From NCBI GenBank assembly GCA_029717555.1, contig JAMDHS010000037.1, forward strand, positions 62,001-126,000: a stretch of 64,000 bases of DNA. Direction: 5' to 3'. The stretch comes from Peribolospora baueri (taxonomy: Eukaryota; Basidiomycota; Peribolosporomycetes; Peribolosporales; Peribolosporaceae). The notes under the pieces are model-generated. The model saw nothing but the letters and a program-made list of their open reading frames with translations. It did not search any database and had not been told where the DNA came from. Positions 15,272-25,927 of this stretch are shown here, in pieces. A program made the translations under genes and the position numbers. Each line of letters starts with the position of its first letter. The first letter of the stretch is position 1.

Positions 15272-17377
15272 GGTAGCAGAGAGGGGACGACCGCGGCGCC
15301 CGTCGTACGGTTAGGTGAAGACGGTGCTCGGGCGGAGCCAGTGGACCCCGGTTGGAGGTGCTGGGTAGCACCTCGAACAAGCAGCCCGGATTATCTGGCC
15401 ACGATGTCGAGACGAAGCGGTGGTGCAAGCCGCGGGGGCCTTGTTTGCCCGTGGCCGAGAGTGCTGACGGAGGCGGCGATCGGGCGGTCGGGCGGTCGGT
15501 CCGTCGTCCGCGTGGGGCGAGCTGGCAGCGGGGAAAGAGGGGGCCGAGGAGGGCGAGGGAGACGAGGTTGGAGGGAATGGGGACGGAGGTGGGAAGGAAG
15601 GAGGGCGAGTGGGTATAGGGTAGAAGAAGAGGCCCGATGGCGATGGCGACGAGGTTGGATGGAGGGAGCGTGCCGGGTGAGGGTGAGACACCCCTCTCAC
15701 CGGCGGTCGTGGCTCGCTCCGCGCGGGTGAGAGAGAGCGAGAGCACTTCGCGATGCCGGTTGGCTGGCTGGTGAGGCAAACGGCCGAGGGGGGCAGGCAG
15801 ATCGGACGAGGAGCGAGCGTGCGGGGGGGCCGACCGGGAAGTGTGTTTTAAGAGAATGGAGAATGTCTAGGGCCGATCACGACGATGGGTGCGGTGCGGA
15901 GGGGAGAAGAGAGAGAGGGAAGGAATGAATGGACGGAAGGAAAGGGGACGAGGCGGTGCGAGCGAGCGGCTTGGCTTGGCAGAGGACGAGGGAGGGAGGA
16001 GAAAATGGAATTCGGCGGGGGCCAAGTCCAAGTCCAAGTCCAAGTCGACGAACGACAACAACAGACAGGCGACGATGGCCAGGCGAGGGGAGAGGAAAGA
16101 AGGAGGAGCGTCGGACGATGGGAGGAGGATGGATGATGGCGAGCGGGCGCGCTATCTGATTCTGATTTCTGATTCTGATTCTGACTTCAGATTCGGATTG
16201 ATTCGCTCTTCTTTCTTTTTTTTTCACTCGGACCATCCATGGACGACGACGGGCTGAGCGCTCGGAGGGGAATCCTCCCTCCGCCTCCACCGGCGTCATC
16301 GGCCAAGCAGAGAAAGAAAAAGAAAAGAGAAAGAGAGCGCAGGCAAAAGAGAAGAAGAATGGCTCAGTGACTGACTGATGACTGACTGGCCGACGGACCG
16401 ACAGACGACGACCACCGACGGCCACACAACCATCCACCCCTTCTTCTTCTTCTTCATCCCATCCTCTGCATCCATCCCATCCTTCTTCGGCACTTTCGGA
16501 CGACGACCGACGCGCGCTCTCCCTTCGCTCCACTCCTTCCTTCTTCCTTCCCTCTTCGCTTCCTTCGCCGACGCTCGGCATCGCCCATGGTGGCCGCACC
16601 GTAGTCCCGCAGCGAGTCCTCACCGGCGCCGCCCCCCCTCGACCGCCCGCCTACCCATCCGTCTGTCCTCGCACTCGGTCCGTCCACCTACTTGGCATGG
16701 ACGGATGGATGGACCGGCGGAAGGACGGACGGACGGACGGACGGACGGATGCAAGCGGGCCGACGTCTTCAGGGACCGTCGACGGACTGTCTGTCCGGAG
16801 GACTAAACCGACGCGGAACCTCTCCGTCGAGAGTTCATTCATCAAATCGGATAACCCCGAAACCCGCCTTGACCTGCCTTGGCCTGCATCTAATATGTTA
16901 TCGCCCCTGTCCTTCTCGAATTTGTTGCTGCACCACGCCAAGCCATGGCGGCGGGGTCAGGTCAGGTCAGGTGCTGCACACCGACTGAAACGAGGTCCGC
17001 GCCGTAGTGACGAACGGACGGAGGCTGTGCTCGCCCTCGCCCGGCCAGTCCCTCTGATGCGCGCCTTCTTGCTTCTTCCGGAGCGGAGGAGGGTGGAGAG
17101 AAGAGATGGGGCAGAGCCACATATAATATACAGCGTCGTACAGGATAAATAGATAAACAATAGATAAATAAACAATAGATACGTAAGATAGACATTCACT
17201 CCCCTCGGCACACCTCGTAGACCGACCCGCCCTCCCACTCGGCCACAGACGCCGCTCCCGACCGCCGCAGCCCCTCACACCGTCTCGTCGGTCCGCGCTC
17301 GAGTCGACCACGACTCAGATGAGCAGGAAGAGCTAGCTGATCGTTTGTCGAACGCAGACACGCCCGGCGGTTTATCC
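15272..17377. other. Long intergenic spacer (2.1 kb), PMC1-like promoter side and endonuclease V promoter
   Basis: The plus strand is purine-rich to about 16.1 kb, that is, pyrimidine-rich on the strand of the Ca2+-ATPase, as expected for a long 5' leader or promoter. CT-rich tracts follow at 16.44-16.58 kb, then a (GGAC)n run. An AT-rich patch at about 17118-17195 (ATATAATATAC, repeated AATAGATAAA units) sits 180-260 bp before the endonuclease V start and may be part of its promoter. I see no open frame with family similarity. Confidence 0.5.
16722..16751. repeat. (GGAC)n tetranucleotide microsatellite
   Basis: About seven near-perfect GGAC units, followed by related GGATG units. It is a simple-sequence repeat in the spacer between the PMC1-like and endonuclease V genes. 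Confidence 0.8.
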
Positions 17378-18471
17378 ATGAGCGAGAACGTGGTGGTGGA
17401 TACCGACAGGATCCGACGCTGGCAGAGGTGCGCAGTGCGGGGGACGTGGGGCTGAGCATGGACAGCGATCGACCGCCATGGTGGCGAGGCGAGCTGACAC
17501 TCTTGCACCCCGCACTGCACCACGCACGGTAAAGGGACCAGCTTGACCTTGGACAATCTCTGCTCGCGACCGATTCACCTCGTCTCTCCCCGCTGCCGCC
17601 AGAACTGCTCATCGCGGGCCTCGACATCACCTACCCCGTCCGACCCTTTCCGAACGCTCCGAAATCGGCCGTCGCCTGCGTCGTCCTCGTCCACTATCCG
17701 TCTCTTCGCGTCCTAGACACCCATTTGGAGGAGGTCGAGGTCTTGGAGCCGTATGTCTCCGGCTATCTTGCTTTTCGTGAAGCGCCCCCTTTGGTTCGGA
17801 CTTTTGAGCGGTGGAAGGAGCAGAGGGCGCGCGATGGCTTGGATGGGCCCGATGTCGTGATGGTGGACGGCAACGGAACGCTGCATCCCAGAGGTGAGGC
17901 GGGGGGGGGAGCGCGATGAATGCTGCCGCTCGAGACTTGCAAACCTGGCCCGGCCCGTCTTTGACCACGCGCGCCGCTCCACAGGCTTTGGCTCCGCATG
18001 TTATATTGGACTCCTGCTCTCCCTGCCCACCATTGGCATTTCCAAGAAGTGGACCGTCTTTCCTGGGAGCGACACCCGCACTGCTGACGGCGTGCGGGCG
18101 CAGTTGGTGCGAGACAAGGCGCAGGCGTGCGAAGGGAAGGAGAAGGAGAAGGAGGATGGCGTGGTCTGGCTGTCCGACGCTCGCGGCGAGGTCCACGGAG
18201 CGGTGAGCGCTGCGCTCGCCGCGGTCGAGCAATGGCCTGTCCGAGTCTTCTGAACCCCCTCGACCTCTGTTCCTTCTCGAAGCAGGCCGTCCTTCCACCT
18301 TCTTCCTCCCATCCCCTCTACGTCTCTCGCGGCCACCTCATCTCCCACACCACCTCAGTCCAGCTCGTTTTAGCCTGCTGCCAGTACCGAATCCCGGAAC
18401 CCGTACGCCAGGCCGATCTGCGAGGCCGCGACTATGTGCGCACCCGTGATGGTGTCGACGGAGCGTCGTAG
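17378..18471 (+). CDS. Endonuclease V (deoxyinosine/inosine-specific endonuclease)
   Basis: Four exons (17378-17427, 17535-17893, 17985-18202, 18286-18471) splice in frame to a 270-residue protein, a normal length for the family. All core motifs are visible: RRWQRDQLDL in the N-terminal helix, AGLDITYP with the first catalytic Asp, PYVSGYLAFREAPP with the wedge and catalytic Glu, MVDGNGTLHPRGFGSACYIG with the second Asp, GISKKW with the metal-site Lys, PLYVSRGHLISHTTSV, and RIPEPVRQADLRGRDY. Endonuclease V cuts one phosphodiester 3' of inosine; in eukaryotes it acts mainly on inosine in RNA and may also act in DNA repair. The start was chosen because it puts the N-terminal helix at the usual distance from the first Asp. 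The quinate cluster begins 620 bp downstream; I infer no functional link. Confidence 0.93.
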
Positions 18472-19091
18472 GTCCCCGTTTGGTGCTCCCGTGAGCTAGG
18501 AAACGTGAACACATCGTCCGTCCAGGATCTGGACCAGAGACACTGACTGGCCGAGACTTTTGCGATCGTGAAATACGCGTCGTGTCGTCTGGCATTGCCT
18601 TGCCTATCTGCCGTCCTTGATTTTGTAGCGGTACAGAGTACAGCTGTTCAAACGGCTTGCGAGCGCTCTGCCCCGCCCCAGACATCGTTTATTACGCACT
18701 TGTCCGTGTATGTATACCTTCTTCCAATCAGACAATGAATGGCGTTTGCCTAACACACGTCCCGCCTCGCCGCGCCTTCCGCCTTGCTGGGTAAGGCCGC
18801 AAGAACGCCAGACGCTGATGTCCCCCCGATGCGATCGATGCCCCCGGTCCGGTCCATGCGACACTTGAGCGGCTGCAAGCTCTGAAGGCCGCCCAAGTTC
18901 GCCTCCTCGTCGTCGCTGTTGCCATTTAGCCGGGCATCCGCTTCGGCAGCTCGGCCCGAGGAGCTGGGCAAATAGCCCCGCGCGCGGGGGGGTCGATCGA
19001 GGGCCCGCCCGCCTTTCTGTGCCCCGACATGACAACCATTCTCTTTTCGCGGTTGACGACGCCCGTCCGTCCGACTTGTTTTTTGCCGTAA
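18472..19091. other. Intergenic: left border of the quinate cluster
   Basis: About 620 bp between endonuclease V and the activator gene, on the same strand. It holds the 3' flank of the former and the promoter of the latter. No clear TATA box is seen; an uninterrupted C/G-rich run lies near 18980. Confidence 0.5.
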
Positions 19092-22000
19092 ATGGTTACG
19101 GATCCTGCTAAGCCGACAAAAAGACGTCGTCTGTCTGCGCAGCGGCAGGCCGGTGCGGACGTCGGCGAGGGCAGCAGCGTACCTGGAGGGGAGACGCAAG
19201 CGAAGCCCAAGAGGGTCACACGCGCTTGCGATCAGTGCTGTCAGTGAGTTGGTTGGCGACGACTTTTCATGTCGGCGGCTGAGATCAGAGCGATCATATC
19301 TGACGTTCTCTGCCCCTTAGGAAAAAGGACAAGTGTGATGGGCAGCGTCCCACCTGCTCCATTTGTCACACCACCGGCTCCGTCTGCACGTATGATCGGC
19401 CGACGAAGAAGAGGTGCGGTCCGTCCTGTTCGCAAGTCTGTGTCCGCGCCGTCCGTCGGCTTTGACCGTTCCTCACGCTTGTCTCATCCGTTCATCCAGG
19501 GGGCCCCTCACGGGAAAGTCGTTCTTCCTCCAAGCTCGCATCGAGCGTCTCGAGGCGTTCCTCGGCTTCCTCATCCTCTCTTCGCCATCGCTCCTCGTTA
19601 CCGCCGAAAACCTGCTCGGCCTAAACCCACCTGCAGCGAGTCCAGCCGGCGCGTTGACAGCATATGAAGAGACGCTGGCGGCCAGCAAGCTTTCAGCATG
19701 GACCGTGGAGGAAGAGGTGGCAGTATGGCGGCGCACAAGGGCTAGGGTAGCATTGGAGAAGGCGCGTCCACTACCGGCGATACCGGGGTACGAAGAGGCG
19801 CTGCCGAAAGCAGGACACGCTGGACACCCGCTCGAGACGATCGGTGGTGGTAGCTCTTCCCTGCCTTTATCGAACAACACCCAGTCATCCCCGACACATC
19901 TTGGCCCGTTTGCCAAGTCTCCAGCCCACACGTCCCCATCGTCATCCCTCCACCTGCTCGCCGACGCGTCGGCCAGCCATCCAGCTGTGTCACAATCCGG
20001 TGGAGAGAGCCGACTTTCCTCCGATACCACTGGCGTCGAGGTGCAGGACTCTTTGGTGGACGCATCGTCGGTCGGGGTCGGGGACTATGACGGCGACGAC
20101 GGCCATGACACTGGCCGCTACGAATCATCGGGCGACTTTTGGAAGAATGAGGGCCGTCCTGACGTCCTTCGCTATGCTGGACCTCCGAGCGGCATGTACA
20201 TGCTTCGAGAAGCAGGCGCTCACGACGCGCGAAGCAGGGGTCGTGACTGGACGCATTCCCGGCTTGCAAGTCCCGACAGGGATCTTGGACGATCTGACGG
20301 GCTCTCTGCGACATCGGCGGTCCCGCCGGCAGAACGGGACGGCAGGTCACATGCTGCATCTCTGAGCCTCGCGACCGCCGCATCCCTCGGCAGCGTCCTA
20401 TCTCTACTCTTGGATGAGATTGACACACTCGTCGACGTCTACTTCACCTATTTCCACCCCTTCTTCCCTTTCGTTGACAAGCAGCTCATCCTGCGGTGGT
20501 CAGCTCGACTCGCCTCGGGAGAGCTGCATGCCTTTGAAGACGATGGTGGGGTGTACGTAGCGGCGATGCCGACTTTGCAAAGGGAGCACCACGCACCCAT
20601 CCTTGTCATGATCGCCATCGCCACCGTCGCTTGCGGATACTTTTCGCAGACGCCGTACTCGGATCCGCCAGATACCCTGTTGTCAGGCGAACGCCTTCAC
20701 TACTCCCGCCTAGCCTCCCGTTTCGCGTCAGTATCCCACTCTCAGCTCTTTCACTCCGTCGCCGCACACTCTCCCGACCTCTTCTCTGTCCAGGCCGCCC
20801 TCTTACTTTGTCTCGCCGACTTGCGAGAAGGAAAGGACACCAGGGCATGGGTCCTCTGCGGAATGGCCATCCGTATGGGTCAAGACCTTGGCTTGCATCG
20901 CGCGTCGGTGGAGCGCGAGTCGGCCCCTCCATCGAGGCAGGGCCGTGGCGCTCAGGCGGTCGCACAGGACGTCGGAGCTTCCAAGACGTCTCCTGTAGCT
21001 CCGGAAAAGGCGGCGACGACGAAGGCCAGCTACGCCGTCACTATGCATGCGGACGCACAACAGTCACAACTGTGTCGCTTAACGTGGTGGTCGATCTTTA
21101 CCATAGACGCTGTAATGGCCCTCCAGCTGGGCAGACCCACAGGCATCACCCGCGGCGGGTTCGAGACGGAAATGATCAGCGTGGACGGTCCGGAGGATTG
21201 GGAATTCTGCAAGGTCCCAGTGGAGCAGGTGACGCCGGGATCGAAGCCCCTCCGTGGCCCGGGCCCCACGAAAAGCGTGAGGGCTCAGGCGCTGACTTGC
21301 TTTGCAGCGCTGGCAAGGTTGTCCGTTATCATTTCCGAACTGCACAACCTGGTGAGCGGCGTTTCAAGCTATGTTTAAGGAACTCGAATGTTGACTGGGT
21401 TTTCTCCATGTGTTTGTTAAGTACGCCCTCCCCCCCTCGATAGAGAGACGCGCCCCGACTCTGGTTCCCAAGCTTGTCGGACGCCTCGAAGCATGGAAGA
21501 AGAGCCTCCCCCAGAACCTGCTGGCAGTGATCGATAATTCAAATGCGCCTGCGCAGGAGCAAAGCGGTCTGTCTGGCCTCAGGACGAGACCCGTTCCGCC
21601 AGCCCAGGTCCTCAGTCTGGCAATGCTCTTCCACACTACCATCATCGTTCTCTTCAGGCCTTTGTGAGTGCAGAGATCTAATAGAGTTGGTTTACTTCTT
21701 CTGACTGACATCTCGTGTTGTTTTGGCGACAGCTTGCACACCTCTTCCCTTGGCCACCCTTCCTCTTCTGCCATCGCCATGTGCGAAACGTCAGCCTCGG
21801 CGCTGTCCGCCCTCCTGTCTCGATTCGTTGCCGCCTATTCGCCAGTCCGGGCTCCGCCCTTCTTTTCCTACTTTGCTATGACGTCTTCCACCATCCATCT
21901 TTACAACTTTTGCTTCTCCAAAGCCGAGGAGCGCGGCCGGCGGGCGAGAGAGCTCTTGGAAGGCGTCTTGCAGACCATGAAGCGGGTATCGCCGTATCAA

Positions 22001-22896
22001 GCGGCGACAGCGAGGGTATACCGACTCGTTCGCCGTGCTTTCGACAGCCGACGAGCAGCGATACAGCTCGGCCCTCCGCAAGACCCTGCTGGCGACGGCG
22101 AGCCGCGTCTGACGACGACGACGAGCCAGCTTGCCCTGCCGCCGCTTGACGGCTCAGACGCCGTCACATCATCAGATCTACGCTTCGGTCCACCCCTATG
22201 GTCTCACCCTGATTACGCGGGCGTGGCGGCCTCAGCCGCCAGCGATGATTTCCTGAGTCTCTTTGACTGGAGCCATCCTCCCATTGGACCGCCCTTCTTC
22301 GACCCGTCTCCGCCCTTCCCTTCCCTTGCCGATCGCTCTGTAGCGACCACCCAGGAAACTCCATCTGCTGGCGCACCGTTCAGCTCCATGTCGGTTCTGG
22401 ATCGATTCAGACCTGCTGGCGCACGGCCGGAGGTTGTGGATGGCAACACCGAGGGTCCGGTTCAGGTCAGCTCTGGCGCTAGTCCAGGTCCAGCTCCGGA
22501 CGACGTTTCATTTGCTCCCCCTCCGGGTCGTTTCGAGTGGGCCGGTCTGTGAGTCTTTGACTATGTCTGCGCGTATGACCCGCTGCTCACCTCCTCCCCC
22601 CTCCCCCCGGTCCCCCTTCCCTCGACAGCGACCAAGCACACGTGCTCTATCTCCTCGGGCTTCAACGGCATGCGACGCCTGGCGGCTCGCCAGCAGACGC
22701 AAACACCGACCCGTCCTCCAGTGCTCTTGCGGAAATGGCGGCTCCAATATCGACAGAGCCGGGAACGGCGGCCTCTAGAGCAGCATCGGCAGCGGGCCCA
22801 ACATCGTCCCCACGCGCAAAGGGCGCACCGGCGGATGGGGATTTTGACGGCATGGTGGCCATGTGGTCGCACCGTGGAGGGCGTCTTTCCGGCTGA
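19092..22896 (+). CDS. Zn2Cys6 transcription factor, probable quinate pathway activator (QUTA/QA-1F-like)
   Basis: Six exons (19092-19243, 19321-19413, 19500-21351, 21422-21663, 21733-22548, 22629-22896) splice in frame to 1140 residues. A Zn2Cys6 binuclear cluster is complete, with Cys46, 49, 56, 63, 66 and 73 in the context RACDQC..KKDKCDG..PTCSIC......CTY, followed by the linker KKRGPLTG. The DQC..KKDKCDG core and KKRG..TG linker are the form I recall for QUTA and QA-1F, the ascomycete quinate activators. A fungal-specific middle homology region follows: DEIDTLVDVYFTYFHPFFPF, DLREGKDTRAWVLCGMAIRM, GQDLGLHRAS, LCRLTWWSIFTIDAV, LQLGRPTGI. The rest is Ser/Pro-rich, as in activation domains. 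Family membership is certain. The pathway role is inferred from the zinc-domain form and from its place beside the repressor and the five structural genes. It is longer than the roughly 820-residue ascomycete activators. Confidence 0.88.
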
Positions 22897-23218
22897 ACGG
22901 TATCCCAGAGCGTATCATCATCGTATCGTGTAAAACAGGCGGCGAGCGCAGAGTTTTGGGCTGTGAACGACCTTGGACGACCTGTATTTTGTGTCAGCTA
23001 TAGTTTGTATTGTGATCGTTGCGTGTCACTCGGAACGCCGTGCGTGGGGGCATCGCAGTGGGGAAGATGGCGGCTAAAAGTCGTCCCGACGGCTCCGCGG
23101 CCTCTCCATCATCCGGGGTAATCCTTGATGGCGAAGACGATCTGGCACGCACACGCAGCCCGATCCCTCTCCTTTCTCTCAATTCTTAGCAAGGACGACG
23201 ATCTTACCGTGCGCTATC
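22897..23218. promoter_or_regulatory. Spacer between activator and repressor genes
   Basis: About 320 bp between two genes on the same strand. It must contain the activator's 3' end and the repressor's promoter. I see no convincing match to the 16-bp dyad described for QA-1F (GGRTAA N4 TTATCC). Confidence 0.4.
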
Positions 23219-25839
23219 ATGACTGGCGAGGATGTGCTTCATCGACCGGGTCGCTACGCACCGCACGCGACGCTGGTGCTCATCGGCTTCCGAGCAGTGG
23301 GCAAGGTGAGTGAGCAGCCCAACCAGCAACCGTGCGAATGATTAATGACCGCCTCTGAACCGAACGAGCGCTGAGACTGTGCTCGTAGACGACCCTCGGC
23401 CTCATCGCAGCCACCCACATGCGCCGCACCTTCCTCGACGCCGACGCCTACTTCCGCACGAGGACAGGCGTGCCCGTCTCAGAGTACGTCGCTCGCCACG
23501 GCTGGCCCTCTTTCCGAGAGCGCGAGAGCGCCCTGCTCGCCGAACTTTTGCACACTCATCCGACCGGCGCCGTCCTATCCTGCGGCGGAGGCGTAGTGGA
23601 GTCGGCAGAGAGCCGTGAGCTGCTCTGCCAGTACGCTGAACGAAGACCGGTTATCTACATTGTGAGGAGAAAGGAGGAGGTGCTGGCGTATCTCGAAACC
23701 CACCTGGCGGCGCCAGCGTGGAACGAGCACATCCTCTCCGTTTGGGCGCGACGGGAGCCGTGGTATCGACAATGCTCACGGCACGTCTTTGTCAACATGG
23801 CCGAGTCTGGTGCCAGCGTCTTACCCGGACAGCCCCTAGAGCCTCTGGCTCTGAAGAACGTCGAGGAGAGCTTTGTGCGATTTCTGAACGCCATTCTCCC
23901 ACCGGCCGGCAGTCCGTCCTCTTCACGATTCGTCTCCTCGCTACTCTCGAAGCACACCACCACTGTCACCACGTCGTTGGCCGACCTGGACGCTTTGTCC
24001 TTAGCCGCCTTATCCTCGCTGGCCGAGGGAAGTGACGTGGTGGAGCTGCGAGTGGATCTACTCGACTGCATTCGTTTAGCGTCGAGAAATGGAGCCCCCC
24101 AGGCGGAAGAGGGGGACGGCATGGAGGTCGAGCAGGGCGACGACGATCGGGCCCCCGATATCAACTGGGACGTTCTGGCATGGCAGTTCGGCCATCTCCG
24201 GCTGTACTGTCCCGGCGTCCCCGTCCTGTTTACCGTACGATCTCGATCTCAGGGAGGTTCTTTCGACGTCGCAGGCCCCAAGGCGGCGGATCTCTACTCT
24301 CGACTCCTGCGCTTCGGGCTCGCTCTAGGCACCGACATGATCGACGTGGAGCAAGTGTGGTCCGACGCGCTCGTCGCCGACATCGTGACGGCCGCCCGGC
24401 AGAGCGTGGGGACAGCCACCGGCGAGCCGATCGTAGTGGTCAGCAGCTACTTCGATCTCTCTGGAGAGACGGATTGGACAGGAGAGCTGGGCATGCGAGC
24501 GCGATACGAGGCAGGGAAACGAGCGAGAGCAGACGTGGTCAGGTTAGTGAGCGCGGCCGGCGACGTCGCGGACAATTGGCGCCTACTTGCCTTTCAAGCG
24601 ACGGTCAACGCCGCTCCGGCGCCCGGAGGTCGACGAGGTCCGCCACTTGTCGCTTACGATGTTTCTCCGGCAGGTCGACCGTCGCGCCTGTTCAATCCCC
24701 TCCTCACGCCGGTATCCCATCCGGGTGACGTAGGCCCAGACTGCGTGTCGGCACGACAAGTAAAACTTGCCCTCGGTCACATAGGTCTTCTCAAACGGCG
24801 AACGATTTTCCTCGCCGGCCTCGGCGATGGCTCGAGAGGCGCCGTGGCGATGTGCCAAGCGGCCGCGGACGCTGCCGGCCTCCCTGTTCTTGTTGGCGCG
24901 GACCGAGGCAACTTGGGTGCTGTGATAAAAGAGAAGGACTTTGGGGCCATCATGGGTGACCTCACATCAGGGGACGGGGTGCTCTTTGATCACGTCGGCG
25001 AACTAGGCGTTTCCGTCAGCGATCCAGCGCGGCAGGCGCGAGCATTTGACATGGTCGCCCGTCGCTCTGTCGGAGGGACGGAGGAGACATGGTTCGTTGG
25101 TGATTTTCTTCTTCCGTCCGCGATCCAAGCCGTCGTGCGAGCCAATCTGGCGCCCATCAACGCTGTCGGTCCGGGAACGACGGCACTGGTGGTAGATGCC
25201 ATGGAAGGCGAGCATGGGGGGACGGGCTTGACAGTCAAAGCAGTCCTCATGGCGTTGCGGCAGATGGGTGTGCGCAGGGTCGGATGGGCGGACCTGAGTG
25301 ACGGGCACACGGCGGGCGGATCAGAACACATCGCCAAGGACGATGACACTGGATTGCATCGATTCCCGGCTCTCGACGTGGCGGCCGCACTGGCGTTCCT
25401 GCGAGATCGTCCCTCACGGCCTGAAGACGGGATCACCCGCTCCCTGCCGTCGATCATCTTCCTGCTCGACGGCATCAGTGGCCCCAAGACGAGTCTGTCG
25501 GACGCTTTCTTCGCTTCTCCCACCGGCGGCCTCGTTGTTCATCTCCGCCCTTGGCCGTTCGACTGTCGTTCTCGCCCGTCCGACCACCTCCCGCCATTCC
25601 TTCCTCCCTCTATTCTCCCGCGAGGAGAGTCGGAGGCGAGCATGCCTCAGCATGTTCGCGCTCTCACTCGCGGCGCGCCGCCTTTCAAACTAAACCGCGG
25701 CTGGCTTGCCGTCGGCGAAGAGCACGTTCGAGAGGAATGGCTGGTGAATGGCTGGGAATCGATCACAGGCCAAAAAGCTCCAAGATGGAAGATGCGTGCA
25801 GCCGACACCTCTGTACTCTTACAGTCTCCGACATTCTGA
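23219..25839 (+). CDS. Quinate pathway repressor, AROM-like three-domain pseudo-enzyme (QUTR/QA-1S-like)
   Basis: Two exons (23219-23305, 23389-25839) give 845 residues. Three domains match the last three of the five-domain AROM enzyme, in AROM order. First is a shikimate-kinase-like domain with P-loop GFRAVGKTT (residues 23-31), FLDADAYF, and ISCGGG-type LSCGGGVVESAESRELL. Second is a type I dehydroquinase-like domain (VLFTVRSRSQGGSF, SSYFDLSGETDW, GRPSRLFNPLLTPVSHP). Third is a degenerate shikimate-dehydrogenase-like domain to the C-terminus. The usual catalytic His of SYHD is Phe384, and the Schiff-base Lys of VVKLV is Arg414, so the dehydroquinase domain should be inactive. In Aspergillus and Neurospora this architecture is the quinate repressor, thought to sense pathway intermediates and block the activator. 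Length is slightly below the roughly 920 residues of QUTR/QA-1S. The stop lies 88 bp from the stop of the convergent dehydrogenase gene. Confidence 0.9.
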
Positions 25840-25895
25840 TGATGATAATTATGACTACTACTACTACGACGACGATGATGATGATGTTGCTCAAA
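25840..25895. repeat. Trinucleotide microsatellite between convergent stops
   Basis: Just after the repressor stop the plus strand runs through (GAT), (TAC), (GAC) and (GAT) triplets, about 50 bp in all. It sits in the short 3' overlap zone of the convergent repressor and dehydrogenase genes. Confidence 0.75.
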
Positions 25896-25927
25896 CTCAA
25901 GATGAATGAACCTAGCCTCCATCACTT

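Noticed and set aside
14192-15730. Long plus-strand open frame (512 codons) opposite the Ca2+-ATPase N-terminus
   Set aside because: It is antisense to a clearly coding, disordered Ser/Pro-rich exon; GC-rich codon bias keeps the opposite frame open.
16722-16751. Possible telomere-like or CRISPR-like repeat
   Set aside because: It is a plain GGAC tetranucleotide run without spacers or telomeric unit.
23219-25839. Calling the three-domain protein a truncated AROM enzyme or pseudogene
   Set aside because: The reading frame is intact with a normal start and intron, the missing first two AROM domains match the QUTR/QA-1S pattern, and the residue changes are specific to catalysis.
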